A stretch of DNA of 64,000 nt from contig NZ_CP109017.1 in assembly GCF_036226765.1 (NCBI RefSeq), forward strand, positions 4,279,001-4,343,000, in the 5' to 3' direction. This DNA is from Streptomyces sp. NBC_00670. GTDB taxonomy: Bacteria; Actinomycetota; Actinomycetes; Streptomycetales; Streptomycetaceae. The notes under the pieces were generated by a model. That model searched no databases, had not been told where the DNA came from, and saw nothing but the letters and a program-made list of their open reading frames with translations. The position numbers and the translations under genes were made by a program. Below, piece after piece: positions 27,031 through 35,217 of the stretch; the first letter of the stretch is position 1; every line of letters starts with the position of its first letter.

Positions 27031-27894
27031 GTGCACCGCCGGCACAACGGGATCAGGACCGCGGTTCTCCTCGGGGGACTGTCCGCACTCATCATCGTCA
27101 TCGGCTCGCTCTTCGGGCGCACCGGCCTGATCGTGGCGGTCCTGGTCGCCCTCGGCACCAACGCGTACGCGTACTGGAACAGCGACAAGCTGGCGCTGCG
27201 CGCGATGCGCGCCCGTCCGGTCAGCGAGTTCGAGGCCCCCGCCCTCTACCGCATGGTGCGCGAGCTCTCCACCGAGGCCCGCCAGCCCATGCCCCGCCTG
27301 TACATCTCGCCCACCGAGGCCCCCAACGCCTTCGCCACCGGCCGCAACCCGCGCAACGCAGCGGTGTGCTGCACCGACGGCATCCTGCGCCTGCTGGACG
27401 CACGGGAACTGCGCGGCGTGATCGGCCACGAACTGAGCCACGTCTACAACCGCGACATCCTGATCTCCTCCGTCGCGGGCGCCCTCGCCTCCGTGATCAT
27501 GTTCCTGGTCAACTTCGCCTGGCTGATCCCGATCGGCCGCTCCGGGGACGACGACGGCCCCGGCCTCCTCGGCATGCTGATGATCATGCTCCTCGGCCCG
27601 CTCGCCGCCACCCTCATCCAGCTCGCCATCAGCCGCTCCCGGGAGTACGAGGCGGACGCCTCCGGCGCCCAGCTCACCGGCGACCCGCTGGCCCTGGCGA
27701 GCGCCCTGCGCAAGCTGGAGACGGGCACCAAGCAGCTTCCGCTGCCGCCCGAGCCGCGCATCGAGACGGCCAGCCATATGATGATCGCCAACCCGTTCCG
27801 GCCCGGTCAGGGGCTCTCCAGACTGTTCTCCACCCACCCGCCGATGGCGGAGCGCATCACCCGACTCGAACAAATGGCAGGTCGACAGCGGTGA
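27031..27894 (+). CDS. htpX: HtpX-type membrane metalloprotease (M48)
   Basis: This 287-residue protein has two N-terminal hydrophobic segments (about 13-45), the zinc motif HELSH at residues 133-137 and the third-ligand region SREYEADASG. A hydrophobic pair lies in between (about 146-195). HtpX degrades misfolded membrane proteins at the cytoplasmic face. The GTG at 27031 follows GGAGGGCGTACC, which is a better context than the upstream in-frame codons. The stop overlaps the next start by 4 bases (GTGA). Streptomyces genomes often carry more than one HtpX. Confidence 0.94.
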   Translation: MHRRHNGIRTAVLLGGLSALIIVIGSLFGRTGLIVAVLVALGTNAYAYWNSDKLALRAMRARPVSEFEAPALYRMVRELSTEARQPMPRLYISPTEAPNAFATGRNPRNAAVCCTDGILRLLDARELRGVIGHELSHVYNRDILISSVAGALASVIMFLVNFAWLIPIGRSGDDDGPGLLGMLMIMLLGPLAATLIQLAISRSREYEADASGAQLTGDPLALASALRKLETGTKQLPLPPEPRIETASHMMIANPFRPGQGLSRLFSTHPPMAERITRLEQMAGRQR

Positions 27895-28283
27895 AGACCA
27901 TTCTGAACGTCATCTGGCTGATACTGAGCGGCTTCTGGCTGTTCCTGGGCTATCTGTTCGCCGGCGCGCTGCTCTGCATCACGATCATCGGCATTCCGTT
28001 CGGCATAGCGGCGTTCCGTATCGGCGTCTACGCGCTGTGGCCGTTCGGCTATACGACGGTGGAGCGGCGCGACGCGGGCGCCCCGTCCTGCGTCGGCAAC
28101 GTGCTGTGGCTGGTACTCGCCGGCTGGTGGCTGGCGCTCGCCCACATCGTCACCGGCGTCATGCTGTGCCTCACGATCATCGGGATCCCGTTCGGCATCG
28201 CCAACTTCAAGCTCATACCCGTCTCCCTGGTGCCGCTGGGCCGCGAGATCGTCCGCACGGACCAGCCCTTCGCGACGCGCTGA
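27891..28283 (+). CDS. YccF domain membrane protein
   Basis: This 130-residue protein is built of two copies of the YccF repeat, each with a hydrophobic helix followed by CITIIGIPFGIAAFRI (first) and CLTIIGIPFGIANFKL (second). It is a small inner-membrane protein family of unknown role. It is translationally coupled to htpX (GTGA overlap), which suggests shared work in membrane quality control (inference). A 215-base gap follows, in which I see no gene. Confidence 0.9.
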   Translation: MKTILNVIWLILSGFWLFLGYLFAGALLCITIIGIPFGIAAFRIGVYALWPFGYTTVERRDAGAPSCVGNVLWLVLAGWWLALAHIVTGVMLCLTIIGIPFGIANFKLIPVSLVPLGREIVRTDQPFATR

Positions 28284-28498
28284 CGGCACCGGCACGCCGG
28301 ACGCCGCCCGCACGGGCGACGGCCCGGCGCCGACTGCAACCGCGGACGCGGCGGAGACCGTCCTCCCCGACAAGAACACCATGTCGCAGGCACGAGGCGG
28401 GAAGGCGCAGGGCGGCCCGAGACAACCGCGCCCGGCCGGGACGCGACCCAACGGCGCGGGCACAGCACAGGCACAGCGCGGAGAGGCAGGCTGAGGGC

Positions 28499-28765
28499 AT
28501 GACCATTGTCGGCTGGATCATTCTGGGGCTGCTGGCGGGAGCCATCGCCAAGTTCCTGCTCCCGGGCAAGGACCCGGGCGGCTTCGTGGGCACCACCCTC
28601 ATCGGCGTCGCGGGCGCCTTCATCGGCGGCTGGATCTCCGCACGCTGGCTGGACCACACGATCACCAAGAACTTCTTCGACAGCGCCACCTGGGCGGCGG
28701 CGATCGGCGGCTCCCTGGTGCTGCTGATCGTCTACCGCATCCTGTTCGGCGACTCCCGCCGCTGA
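28499..28765 (+). CDS. GlsB/YeaQ/YmgE family membrane protein
   Basis: This 88-residue protein shows the family pattern: GWIILGLLAGAIAKFLLPGKDPGGFVGTTLIGVAGAFIGGWI followed by a third hydrophobic segment, AAIGGSLVLLIVYRILFG. The family is called transglycosylase-associated and is linked with stress responses, but the biochemical role is unknown. ATG start at 28499. The gene is followed 19 bases later by a strong hairpin. Confidence 0.9.
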   Translation: MTIVGWIILGLLAGAIAKFLLPGKDPGGFVGTTLIGVAGAFIGGWISARWLDHTITKNFFDSATWAAAIGGSLVLLIVYRILFGDSRR

Positions 28766-28784
28766 GCACGCACGGACCACGCCG

Positions 28785-28819
28785 GAGGGCGGGCACCCCG
28801 CACAGGGGCGCCCGCCCTC
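28785..28819 (+). terminator. intrinsic terminator after the YeaQ-like gene
   Basis: Bases 28785-28794 and 28810-28819 are a perfect 10-bp inverted repeat (GAGGGCGGGC). The intervening CCCC/GGGG bases extend the stem. It lies between the YeaQ-like gene and the converging yajQ and may serve both. A short direct repeat CACCGGCGGTCGA follows at about 28829-28868. Confidence 0.7.
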
Positions 28820-28875
28820 TCCCGGTTCACCGGCGGTCGAAGGCCACCGGCCTCACCGGCGGTCGAGGATCCGCC

Positions 28876-29364
28876 TCACCGGTAGTTGACGAACTGCAGT
28901 GCGAAGTCGAAGTCCTTGCCCTTGAGGAGGGCGATGACGGCCTGGAGGTCGTCCCGGCTCTTGGAGCTGACGCGCAGCTCGTCGCCCTGCACCTGGGCCT
29001 TCACGCCCTTGGGCCCCTCGTCACGGATGATCTTCGCTACCTTCTTGGCGTTGTCCTGGGAGATGCCCTCCTCGATGGAGGCGAAGATCTTGTACTCCTT
29101 GCCGGAGAGCTGCGGCTCACCGGCGTCCAGCGCCTTGAGCGAGATCCCGCGCTTGACCAGCTTCGACTGGAAGACGTCGAGGATGGCCTTCACCCGCTCC
29201 TCGGAGTTCGCCTGCATCAGGATCTTCTCGCCGGACCAGGCGATCGAGGCGCCGACGTTCTTGAAGTCGTAGCGCTGGGAGATCTCCTTGCCGGCCTGGT
29301 TGAGGGCGTTGTCGACCTCCTGCCGCTCGACCTTCGAGACGATGTCGAAACTGGAGTCGGCCAT
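28876..29364 (-). CDS. yajQ: YajQ family nucleotide-binding protein
   Basis: This 162-residue protein matches the YajQ (DUF520) family across its length: MADSSFDIVSKVERQEVDNA at the start, NVGASIAWSGEKILMQANSE in the middle and SRDDLQAVIALLKGKDFDFALQFVNYR at the end. Members bind nucleotides; some bind cyclic di-GMP and act as regulators in other bacteria. The ATG at 29364 is preceded by AAGGAGCC. The gene stands alone, convergent with the YeaQ-like gene and divergent from tRNA-Tyr. Confidence 0.95.
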   Translation of the reverse strand: MADSSFDIVSKVERQEVDNALNQAGKEISQRYDFKNVGASIAWSGEKILMQANSEERVKAILDVFQSKLVKRGISLKALDAGEPQLSGKEYKIFASIEEGISQDNAKKVAKIIRDEGPKGVKAQVQGDELRVSSKSRDDLQAVIALLKGKDFDFALQFVNYR

Positions 29365-29573
29365 GTCCTGTGGCTCCTTGTATCGGGTGGATCGGGGTGC
29401 GTACGCGACGGTCCCGGCACGCACCGCGGACCGGGGCCGCATCCGCATAAGCCTAGTCACCCGAGGCACCCCCGGTACTGATCAACCGAGTGGCGGAGCA
29501 CCCCCCTGCATCAGGTATCGTTTACGTCGTTGCCACGGAGCACCGCACGAGCGGCCTCCACGGCGATCACCCC

Positions 29574-29655
29574 GGCGGTGTGCCCGAGCGGCCAAAGGGA
29601 GCAGACTGTAAATCTGCCGGCTCAGCCTTCCCAGGTTCGAATCCTGGCGCCGCCA
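29574..29655 (+). tRNA. tRNA-Tyr (GTA)
   Basis: A class II tRNA of 82 bases. The acceptor stem GGCGGTG pairs with CGCCGCC (discriminator A at 29655), the anticodon loop CTGTAAA has GTA at 29608-29610, there is a long variable arm, and the T arm is CCAGG-TTCGAAT-CCTGG. No CCA is encoded. The tRNA-Tyr of Streptomyces at this chromosomal position is the known attachment site of the SLP1 integrative element (established knowledge). No integrase gene lies nearby, so the site looks unoccupied. Confidence 0.97.
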
Positions 29656-29668
29656 CACGGGAAAGACA

Positions 29669-29705
29669 GGGTCCGTGACCTGCTGCAGAAGCAGGTTACG
29701 GACCC
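29669..29705 (+). terminator. terminator of tRNA-Tyr
   Basis: Bases 29669-29683 pair with 29691-29705 in a 15-bp stem with one G-T wobble and a 7-base loop, followed by TTTGT. It lies 13 bases after the tRNA. Two copies of TTTGTCGTGT (29706-29715 and 29740-29749) follow it. The remaining 185 bases to the next gene hold nothing else I recognise. Confidence 0.75.
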
Positions 29706-29934
29706 TTTGTCGTGTATCGGTGCGGTGGGCCGAGGGCCTTTTGTCGTGTGCCGGCGCGGCGGGCTGATTGTCCGGTGGGTGCACTGTCATGGGGCTGGGC
29801 CGCCTCGGTGATCCTTGGGGTGAGGGTGGGGTGTGGTCTCTTCGGGGTGGGCGGCAGCCGGTTGACTGGCGTGTGTACGTGACGTGCCCGTGGGCGCCGG
29901 CGCGGTCTCCGGTGCGAGTTCCGAGGAGTAGTGC

Positions 29935-30978
29935 ATGCCGCAGATCACCGACCCCGCTCCGGCCGGCACGTTCCCGCGTCTGGGCTGGGTCGACGACCTG
30001 CTGGGCCCCGCCCTGCGAGGCGCCCTGGCCGCGCTGCCCGCGGCCGAGGGCCGGGTCGCCGGGTACCACCGCGGCTGGTGCGAGGCCGACGGCACGCCGA
30101 CGCCCCCGGCGGCCGGCGGGGGCAAGTCCGTCCGCCCGGCGCTGACGCTGCTGTCCGCGATGGCCGTCGGCGGTAGCGCCGAGGGCGCGGTCCCGGGAGC
30201 CGTCGCCGTCGAACTCGTGCACGACTTCACGCTGCTGCACGACGACGTCATCGACGGGGACGCCCTGCGCCGGCACCGCCCGGCCGCCTGGTCCGTCTTC
30301 GGGACGCCCGCCGCGGTGCTCACCGGTGACGCCCTCCTGGTGGCCGCGATGCGTGCGTTGACGGAGGCGCAGCCCCGGCGGGCCGCCGCCGCGGTGAAGG
30401 AGTTGGTGGACGCGCTGGTGGAACTGGTCGAGGGCCAGAGCCGCGACGTCGCCTACGAGAAGGCGCCCGAGGTGTCGGTGGCGCAGTACCTGGCCATGGC
30501 CGAGGGCAAGACCGGCTCGCTGATGGGCTGCGCCTGCGCCCTGGGCGGCGTACTGGCCGGAGCCGACGACGTACAGGTGTGCGGACTACGGGAGTTCGGG
30601 CGCCGGCTCGGGGTGGCGTTCCAGTGCGTGGACGACCTCCTCGGCATCTGGGGCCGGTCGGCGCGCAGCGGAAAGCCGGTGGGGGCGGACCTCGCGGCCC
30701 GGAAGAAGTCGTTGCCCGTGGTGATCGCCCTGGGCGGCGGCAGCACGGCCGCACGGCGGCTGCGGGAGCTCTACGATTCCCCGGGCGCCCTGGACGACGA
30801 TGACGTCGCCCTGGCGCGCGAACTGGCCGAGGAGGCCGGCGGGCGCGAAGGGGCGCAGCAGGAGGCGCACCGGCAGTTGTCCGCCGCCCTGCGCGCGCTG
30901 TCGTGCGCCCGGCCGACGGCGGAGGCCTACCGGCAACTGCACGACATCGCCCGGGCGATGACCCGCCGTGACGTGTGA
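29935..30978 (+). CDS. polyprenyl synthetase, GGPP synthase-like
   Basis: This 347-residue trans-prenyltransferase has the substrate-binding GGGKSVRPAL (61-70), the first aspartate-rich motif DDVID at 103-107 (LLHDDVIDGD) and the second region DDLLGIWG at 233-240. That region carries only the first two aspartates of the usual DDxxD. The downstream SGKPVGADLAARKKSLPVV is typical of actinobacterial CrtE/IdsB-like geranylgeranyl diphosphate synthases. Bulky residues upstream of the first DDxxD would set chain length; AVELVHDFTLLHDD gives no certain prediction. It lies 141 bases before an ABC transporter pair and about 3 kb from a terpene synthase, so it may supply that enzyme (inference). The same class occurs as encapsulin cargo elsewhere, but no shell gene is present. 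Confidence 0.9.
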   Translation: MPQITDPAPAGTFPRLGWVDDLLGPALRGALAALPAAEGRVAGYHRGWCEADGTPTPPAAGGGKSVRPALTLLSAMAVGGSAEGAVPGAVAVELVHDFTLLHDDVIDGDALRRHRPAAWSVFGTPAAVLTGDALLVAAMRALTEAQPRRAAAAVKELVDALVELVEGQSRDVAYEKAPEVSVAQYLAMAEGKTGSLMGCACALGGVLAGADDVQVCGLREFGRRLGVAFQCVDDLLGIWGRSARSGKPVGADLAARKKSLPVVIALGGGSTAARRLRELYDSPGALDDDDVALARELAEEAGGREGAQQEAHRQLSAALRALSCARPTAEAYRQLHDIARAMTRRDV

Positions 30979-31119
30979 CGGCGACCACCGCCGGTCCGCG
31001 TAGGGCACCCCGGCATTCCCGTTCCGCCCCGCGCGTGACTTTGCTCCCCCTGGTCCGTTGACTCTTCGGTGGGTATTTGCCGCGTATGCCCGGCAGTACG
31101 ACTGTCGTCCCGCAACGGG

Positions 31120-32049
31120 ATGATTCGTAATCGAGTGCCCGATGTGACGAAACTCAGTGGAGTCGTGCAGCAGATCGCATCCGACGCGCCGTTCCCCGGC
31201 GACCTCCCGGCCGTCGCCGCCTACGGGCTGCAGGTCGTCCGCGGCTCCCACACCGTCCTGCGGCACCTCGGTTTCACGATTCCGCGCGGGTGCGTCGTCG
31301 GGCTGCTCGGTCCCAGCGGCTGCGGCAAGACGACACTGCTGCGGTCCGTCGTCGGCGTCCAGCAGCCCACCGCCGGCCATGTCCAGGTCCTGGGCTACGC
31401 GGCCGGCGCCCCGCAGCTGCGCACCCGCGTCGGCTACGTCACCCAGGCACCCTCCGTCTACGCGGACCTGACGGTGCTGGAGAACCTGCGCTACTTCGCC
31501 GCCGCGCTCGGCATGCGCGGCTGGCGCCGGGAGGACGCCGTGGTGCGCGTGGTGAAGGAGGTCGACCTCGCCTCGTACGCGGACAAGCTGGTGGCCCGGC
31601 TGTCCGGCGGCCAGTACTCGCGGGTGTCGCTCGCGGTGGCGCTGCTCAACAAGCCCGACCTGCTCGTGATGGACGAGCCGACCGTCGGCCTCGACCCCAT
31701 GGTGCGCCGGGAGTTGTGGCAGGTGTTCCAGCGGCTGGTCCGGGAGGGGACGACGCTGCTGGTCTCCAGCCACGTCATGGACGAGGCCGACCGCTGCGAC
31801 CGGCTGCTGCTGATGCGCGACGGCCGCCTCCTCGCCGACGCCGGCCGCGCCACCCTCCTCGAACACACCGGCTGTGCGGATGTGGAGGAGGCGTTCCTGC
31901 ACCTGGTCAGGGCCGCGAGCGAGGCCGAGGCGCGCGCCCGGCAAGGGGCTGCCGCCCAGCCCCCGTCGCTCGCCCTGCCCACCCTGCTCGACCAGGCCCC
32001 CGCGCCCGAGGCCGAGCGGGCCTTCTTCGCCGTGGACTCGCTGTCATGA
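31120..32049 (+). CDS. ABC transporter ATP-binding protein
   Basis: About 309 residues. Walker A is GPSGCGKTTLL, the Q-loop is YVTQAPSVYADLTVLENL, the signature is LSGGQYSRVSLAVAL, Walker B is LLVMDEPTVGLDP, and the switch histidine is in SSHVMDEAD. A C-terminal extension of about 45 residues after the ATPase fold is Ala/Glu-rich. The start is uncertain: ATG 31120, GTG 31135 and GTG 31144 are in frame and none has a good ribosome site. The ATPase overlaps the permease start by 4 bases (ATGA). The substrate is unknown; the terpenoid context suggests a lipophilic product (inference). Confidence 0.9.
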   Translation: MIRNRVPDVTKLSGVVQQIASDAPFPGDLPAVAAYGLQVVRGSHTVLRHLGFTIPRGCVVGLLGPSGCGKTTLLRSVVGVQQPTAGHVQVLGYAAGAPQLRTRVGYVTQAPSVYADLTVLENLRYFAAALGMRGWRREDAVVRVVKEVDLASYADKLVARLSGGQYSRVSLAVALLNKPDLLVMDEPTVGLDPMVRRELWQVFQRLVREGTTLLVSSHVMDEADRCDRLLLMRDGRLLADAGRATLLEHTGCADVEEAFLHLVRAASEAEARARQGAAAQPPSLALPTLLDQAPAPEAERAFFAVDSLS

Positions 32050-32831
32050 GCACCGCCTCCAGCACCGCTTCCAGCACCTCCCCCCTGGCCGACCGGCTGC
32101 CGTTCTCGCCCACCATCACCGGCGCCACGGCGGTACGGGTCCTCCAGCAGATCTCCCGCGACCGCGGCAGCACGGCCCTGCTGCTGGGCATCCCCTGCAT
32201 GCTGATGGTGCTGCTCAAGCTGATGTTCGACGGTTCGGACGCCTCGTTCGAGCGGGTCGGGCCTCAGGTCTTCGGCATCTTCCCGGTCATCGTCATGTAC
32301 CTGGTGGCCTCGGTCTCCACCCTGCGCGAGCGCACCACCGGCACCGCCGAACGGCTGCTGACCATGCCGGTGCGACGGCTGGACATCGTGCTCGGCTACA
32401 GCCTCGCCTTCACCGTCCTGGCCCTGCTCCAGGCCGTCCTCTCCACCCTCCTGACCGTCGGCCCGCTCGGGCTCGACATCAAGGGGCCCGCCTATCTGCT
32501 CATGGTCATCGCCATGCTCGGCGCGCTCCTCGGGCTGGCGCTGGGACTGCTGGTGAGCGCCTTCGCCCGCAACGAGTTCCAGGCGGTGCAGTTCCTGCCC
32601 GCCGGGGTCCTCCCGCAGTTCCTCGTCTGCGGGCTGTTCGTGCCGCGCGACGAGATGCACGGCGCCCTGGGGGCCGCAGCGAAGGTGATGCCGATGACGT
32701 ACGCCGTCCAGGCCGCGAGCGAGGCCGCCACGCACACCGGCGTCACCGGGCTGTTCGTGCGGGACGCCCTGCTGATCCTGCTGTGCGTGATCCTGGTGCT
32801 CGTGGCCAGCGCCGCCACGCTCAAGCGCTGA
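32046..32831 (+). CDS. ABC-2 type transporter permease
   Basis: This 261-residue membrane protein has six hydrophobic segments and the ABC-2 landmark STLRERTTGTAERLLTMPVRRLDIVLGY between the second and third. AFARNEFQAVQFLPAGVLPQFLVCGLFVPRDEM comes before the last segments, as in DrrB-like exporters. It starts in a 4-base overlap with the ATPase gene. A 17-bp terminator stem follows 24 bases after the stop, so the prenyl synthase-ABC block probably ends here. Confidence 0.9.
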   Translation: MSTASSTASSTSPLADRLPFSPTITGATAVRVLQQISRDRGSTALLLGIPCMLMVLLKLMFDGSDASFERVGPQVFGIFPVIVMYLVASVSTLRERTTGTAERLLTMPVRRLDIVLGYSLAFTVLALLQAVLSTLLTVGPLGLDIKGPAYLLMVIAMLGALLGLALGLLVSAFARNEFQAVQFLPAGVLPQFLVCGLFVPRDEMHGALGAAAKVMPMTYAVQAASEAATHTGVTGLFVRDALLILLCVILVLVASAATLKR

Positions 32832-32855
32832 CGGCACCGGTGGACACGCACAGCC

Positions 32856-32896
32856 GCGCGGCCCCCTTCCGGACAGTTCCCGGAAGGGGGCCGCGC
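32856..32896. terminator. 17-bp perfect-stem terminator
   Basis: Bases 32856-32872 and 32880-32896 are perfectly complementary (GCGCGGCCCCCTTCCGG arm) with a 7-base loop. It lies between the converging ABC permease (stop 32831) and the small secreted protein gene (stop 32916) and can work in both directions. Confidence 0.8.
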
Positions 32897-32915
32897 CGCT
32901 CGTGCCGGACACGCC

Positions 32916-33152
32916 CTAGTCCCGCACGCCCCAGGAGAAGCCGCCGGAGACGGTGCCGTACCGGGGGAACTCGAACGGGCCGAAGTGCAGCGGACGCTCG
33001 TGGCCGCCGCCCGGGTAGCCGCCGTCGGGACCCGGGCCGGTGACGGGCCGGGCCGGTGCCGGGGCGGCACTGGCGGCCGTCGCCGCACCGCCCGTCGTCA
33101 GGGCCAGTGCGGCGAGGGACACGAGGGCGAGTCGGCGAATCCGCATGGGCAT
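32916..33152 (-). CDS. small secreted protein of unknown function
   Basis: This 78-residue protein has a Sec signal peptide: basic MPMRIRRL, hydrophobic LALVSLAALALTTGG, and a likely cleavage after ATAASA near residue 28. The mature part of about 50 residues is Pro/Gly-rich and aromatic (HFGPFEFPRYGTVSGGFSWGVRD) without cysteines. The ATG at 33152 follows AGGGAGG by 7 bases; a second ATG is 6 bases later. It is divergent from the CAP-domain gene across 184 bases. I do not recognise a family. Confidence 0.65.
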   Translation of the reverse strand: MPMRIRRLALVSLAALALTTGGAATAASAAPAPARPVTGPGPDGGYPGGGHERPLHFGPFEFPRYGTVSGGFSWGVRD

Positions 33153-33336
33153 GGGGAAGCCTCCCTGGAAAAGCGGAAAGGGAATGGGGAAGTGAGCGGG
33201 CCCCACCCTATCCGCCGTTGTCCGGCGTTCCCGCCGGGACCGTCCCGGGAATGCGTTTTTCCCTCGAAGGGGGAAAGTGGATACGGTGTGCGCCGCGACA
33301 GGCCGGGCGGCGATGACAAAAGGAAAAGAAAAAACG

Positions 33337-34029
33337 ATGACCTGGGATCATGTGCACAGTGAGGGGACGCATTCGCCGATGAGTCGAATGAAAAGATGGG
33401 CGCTTGTGCTCGGGAGCGTTCTTCTCGTCATGCCGCCCGTGTGCGTGGCGCCCGCCGCCACGGCCGCTCCGGCGGACCCCGTCCCGCCCTCGCCCGCCCG
33501 GCTGGCGCCCCCGTGGTCCGTGGCGGTTCCCGGCCGCTGGCAGCCGGCTCCCGGCGCCCCGGACCCGTACGTCCCCGCCCCGGTCGGCGACCGCGACTCG
33601 ACCCCGCGCGAACCGTCCCGCACCGCACCCGGGCGCGGCGCCGGGAGCAAGGCCGCCGCGCGCGTGATCGCCGCCGTCAACCGGAGCCGTACCAGGGCCG
33701 GTTGCCGGCCGCTGCGGCTGCGCGCCGCGCTGAACCGGGCCGCGCAGGCGCACAGCGTCGACATGGCCCGCCACCACCGCCTCGGCCACGCCGGGGCGGA
33801 CGGCAGCACACCGGTCGACCGGATGCGCGCCGCCGGCTATCACCCGCGCGCCGGCGGCGAGAACGTCGTCGCCGGCACCCGCACCGCCCGTGCCGCCGTC
33901 GACGCGTGGATGGGCAGCCCGCCGCACCGCGCCAACATCCTGACCTGCGGATACCGCGACGCCGGGGTCGGCGTCGCGGCGGGCTCCGGCGGGCCGTGGT
34001 GGACGCTGGACCTGGCCTCGGGCCGCTGA
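33337..34029 (+). CDS. secreted CAP (SCP/PR1-like) domain protein
   Basis: About 230 residues. A signal peptide (MKRWALVLGSVLLVMPP, cleavage probably after ATAAPA) is followed by a Pro-rich linker of about 70 residues and a C-terminal CAP domain. The CAP motifs are LNRAAQAHSVDMARHHRLGHAG, GENVVAG and WMGSPPHRANILTCGYRDAGVGVA. CAP proteins are extracellular; bacterial roles are poorly known. The start is uncertain: ATG 33337 is the best-placed, while ATG 33379 or 33388 would give a more typical short signal peptide. The upstream stretch AAAAGGAAAAGAAAAAACG is unusually A-rich for this genome. Confidence 0.83.
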   Translation: MTWDHVHSEGTHSPMSRMKRWALVLGSVLLVMPPVCVAPAATAAPADPVPPSPARLAPPWSVAVPGRWQPAPGAPDPYVPAPVGDRDSTPREPSRTAPGRGAGSKAAARVIAAVNRSRTRAGCRPLRLRAALNRAAQAHSVDMARHHRLGHAGADGSTPVDRMRAAGYHPRAGGENVVAGTRTARAAVDAWMGSPPHRANILTCGYRDAGVGVAAGSGGPWWTLDLASGR

Positions 34030-34116
34030 GGATCCCCACCCACCGCCCGCGAAAACCCCCACCGCCCGCCTCGCACAAGCCCCGCCGCGCCCGTGACCCG
34101 TGACCCGTACGCGGAC

Positions 34117-35181
34117 TCACCTCAGGTCCGGATCCCACCACCAGGCGATGGACGGCGCCCCCTCCACCGGCCCCGGCCGCGTGTCGGACGGGGCGTCGGC
34201 CCAGCTCAACGGCATCTCCTCGCGCTCGTCCGGCCAATGACCCCGGCTCAGATAGCGCGGCACCCGCAGCCCCCACTCGTTGTTGCCGCGGATGCCGTGC
34301 CGCAGCCCCTGCACATAGATGGCGAGATCGAAGCCGGCGGTCGGCCGGACGCGGTCGTGGAGGTGCAGGAACCGTTGCAGCACGCGGTCGCGCAGCCCGT
34401 TCGCCATGTCGACCGCCTCCTGCAGCGCGATGCCCCGCTCCTGCATCAGCACGGTGTAGAGGTTCTGGTCGGCCTGGTTCCGGGCCAACTCCTTGCGCAG
34501 CGAGTGCCGGTCGTTGTCGAGGGCGGCCACCATGATGGCCATCTCCGTCAGCGCGCGCACCGCCGGACGGTGCAGGTCACGGTCGGGCACCTCGGCGCCC
34601 GTCGCCAACTCCAGCAGCGCGAAGGTGGGTTCGCCGCCGGAGGAGAGCAGCCGCATGGCGAGGAACTCGTCCAGCCCCGGCATCCGGCCGACGGCCTGGT
34701 TGCCGACCTGCCAGGCCACCCCCGACAGCCACGCCCGGTGCGCGTGGGCGAACCGCGCGACCTGCGTGGGCGGCGCGAAGCCGCGGAACCGGTCGACGAT
34801 GTCTTGAAGGGCGCCGATGTACCGGTCCTCGCCCTTGGCGGACGACGTCTCGCACGCCCGCTGCACCTGCCCGGCCAGCGCGTTGAACTGGGCGGGGCGG
34901 GTGCTCAGCGGCCCGCTGTCGCAGCGCGCGTCGTCGAAGGCGAAGCCCCAGTACACCCACAGGGCCGCGGCCAGCAGCCGGTCCTCGTCCGGGGCGTCCG
35001 GTGCGAAGCGGGCGAAGAAATCGGCGCTGTGGGTGGCCACGACCCACGCCTTCTCCCGCTCGTCGGCGCACATACCGCTGTCGCCGATCCATTTCACCGC
35101 CCGTTTCTCGACCCGCCGCACCCGCGGATGCACGGCGGATTCCAGCGGGCAGTAAAGAGGAGGAAGTTCCACCTCGGACAC
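34117..35181 (-). CDS. class I terpene synthase (sesqui-/diterpene cyclase)
   Basis: This 354-residue protein starts at GTG 35181. It has all catalytic motifs of bacterial class I terpene cyclases: the metal-binding FDDARCD (Asp83, Asp84, Asp88), the NSE triad NDRHSLRKE (Asn223, Ser227, Glu231) and the RY pair Arg309-Tyr310. The DDxxCD form of the first motif recalls the 2-methylisoborneol and selinadiene/muurolol-type enzymes, which carry DDxxC(D/E). It lacks an encapsulin-targeting Pro-rich N-terminus. It is convergent with the CAP gene and divergent from a small Zn-motif gene. The prenyl synthase 3 kb away may supply the substrate. The product cannot be predicted from sequence. Confidence 0.9.
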   Translation of the reverse strand: MSEVELPPLYCPLESAVHPRVRRVEKRAVKWIGDSGMCADEREKAWVVATHSADFFARFAPDAPDEDRLLAAALWVYWGFAFDDARCDSGPLSTRPAQFNALAGQVQRACETSSAKGEDRYIGALQDIVDRFRGFAPPTQVARFAHAHRAWLSGVAWQVGNQAVGRMPGLDEFLAMRLLSSGGEPTFALLELATGAEVPDRDLHRPAVRALTEMAIMVAALDNDRHSLRKELARNQADQNLYTVLMQERGIALQEAVDMANGLRDRVLQRFLHLHDRVRPTAGFDLAIYVQGLRHGIRGNNEWGLRVPRYLSRGHWPDEREEMPLSWADAPSDTRPGPVEGAPSIAWWWDPDLR

Positions 35182-35217
35182 GCGGGTTTTCCTTGCGGGC
35201 ACGGACACGGGCACACA

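Noticed and set aside
24970..27873. 967-residue reverse-strand open frame across nuoM, nuoN and htpX
   Set aside because: Gly/Glu/Asp/Gln-rich shadow translation of conserved membrane protein genes.
29706..29749. TTTGTCGTGT direct repeats after tRNA-Tyr as integration att sites
   Set aside because: They are only 10 bases long, 34 bases apart, outside the tRNA and enclose no gene. An SLP1-type att core would include the tRNA 3' end.
29935..30978. Prenyl synthase as cargo of a family 2 encapsulin
   Set aside because: The enzyme class fits, but there is no encapsulin shell gene in the window and the N-terminus is too short to argue for a targeting sequence.
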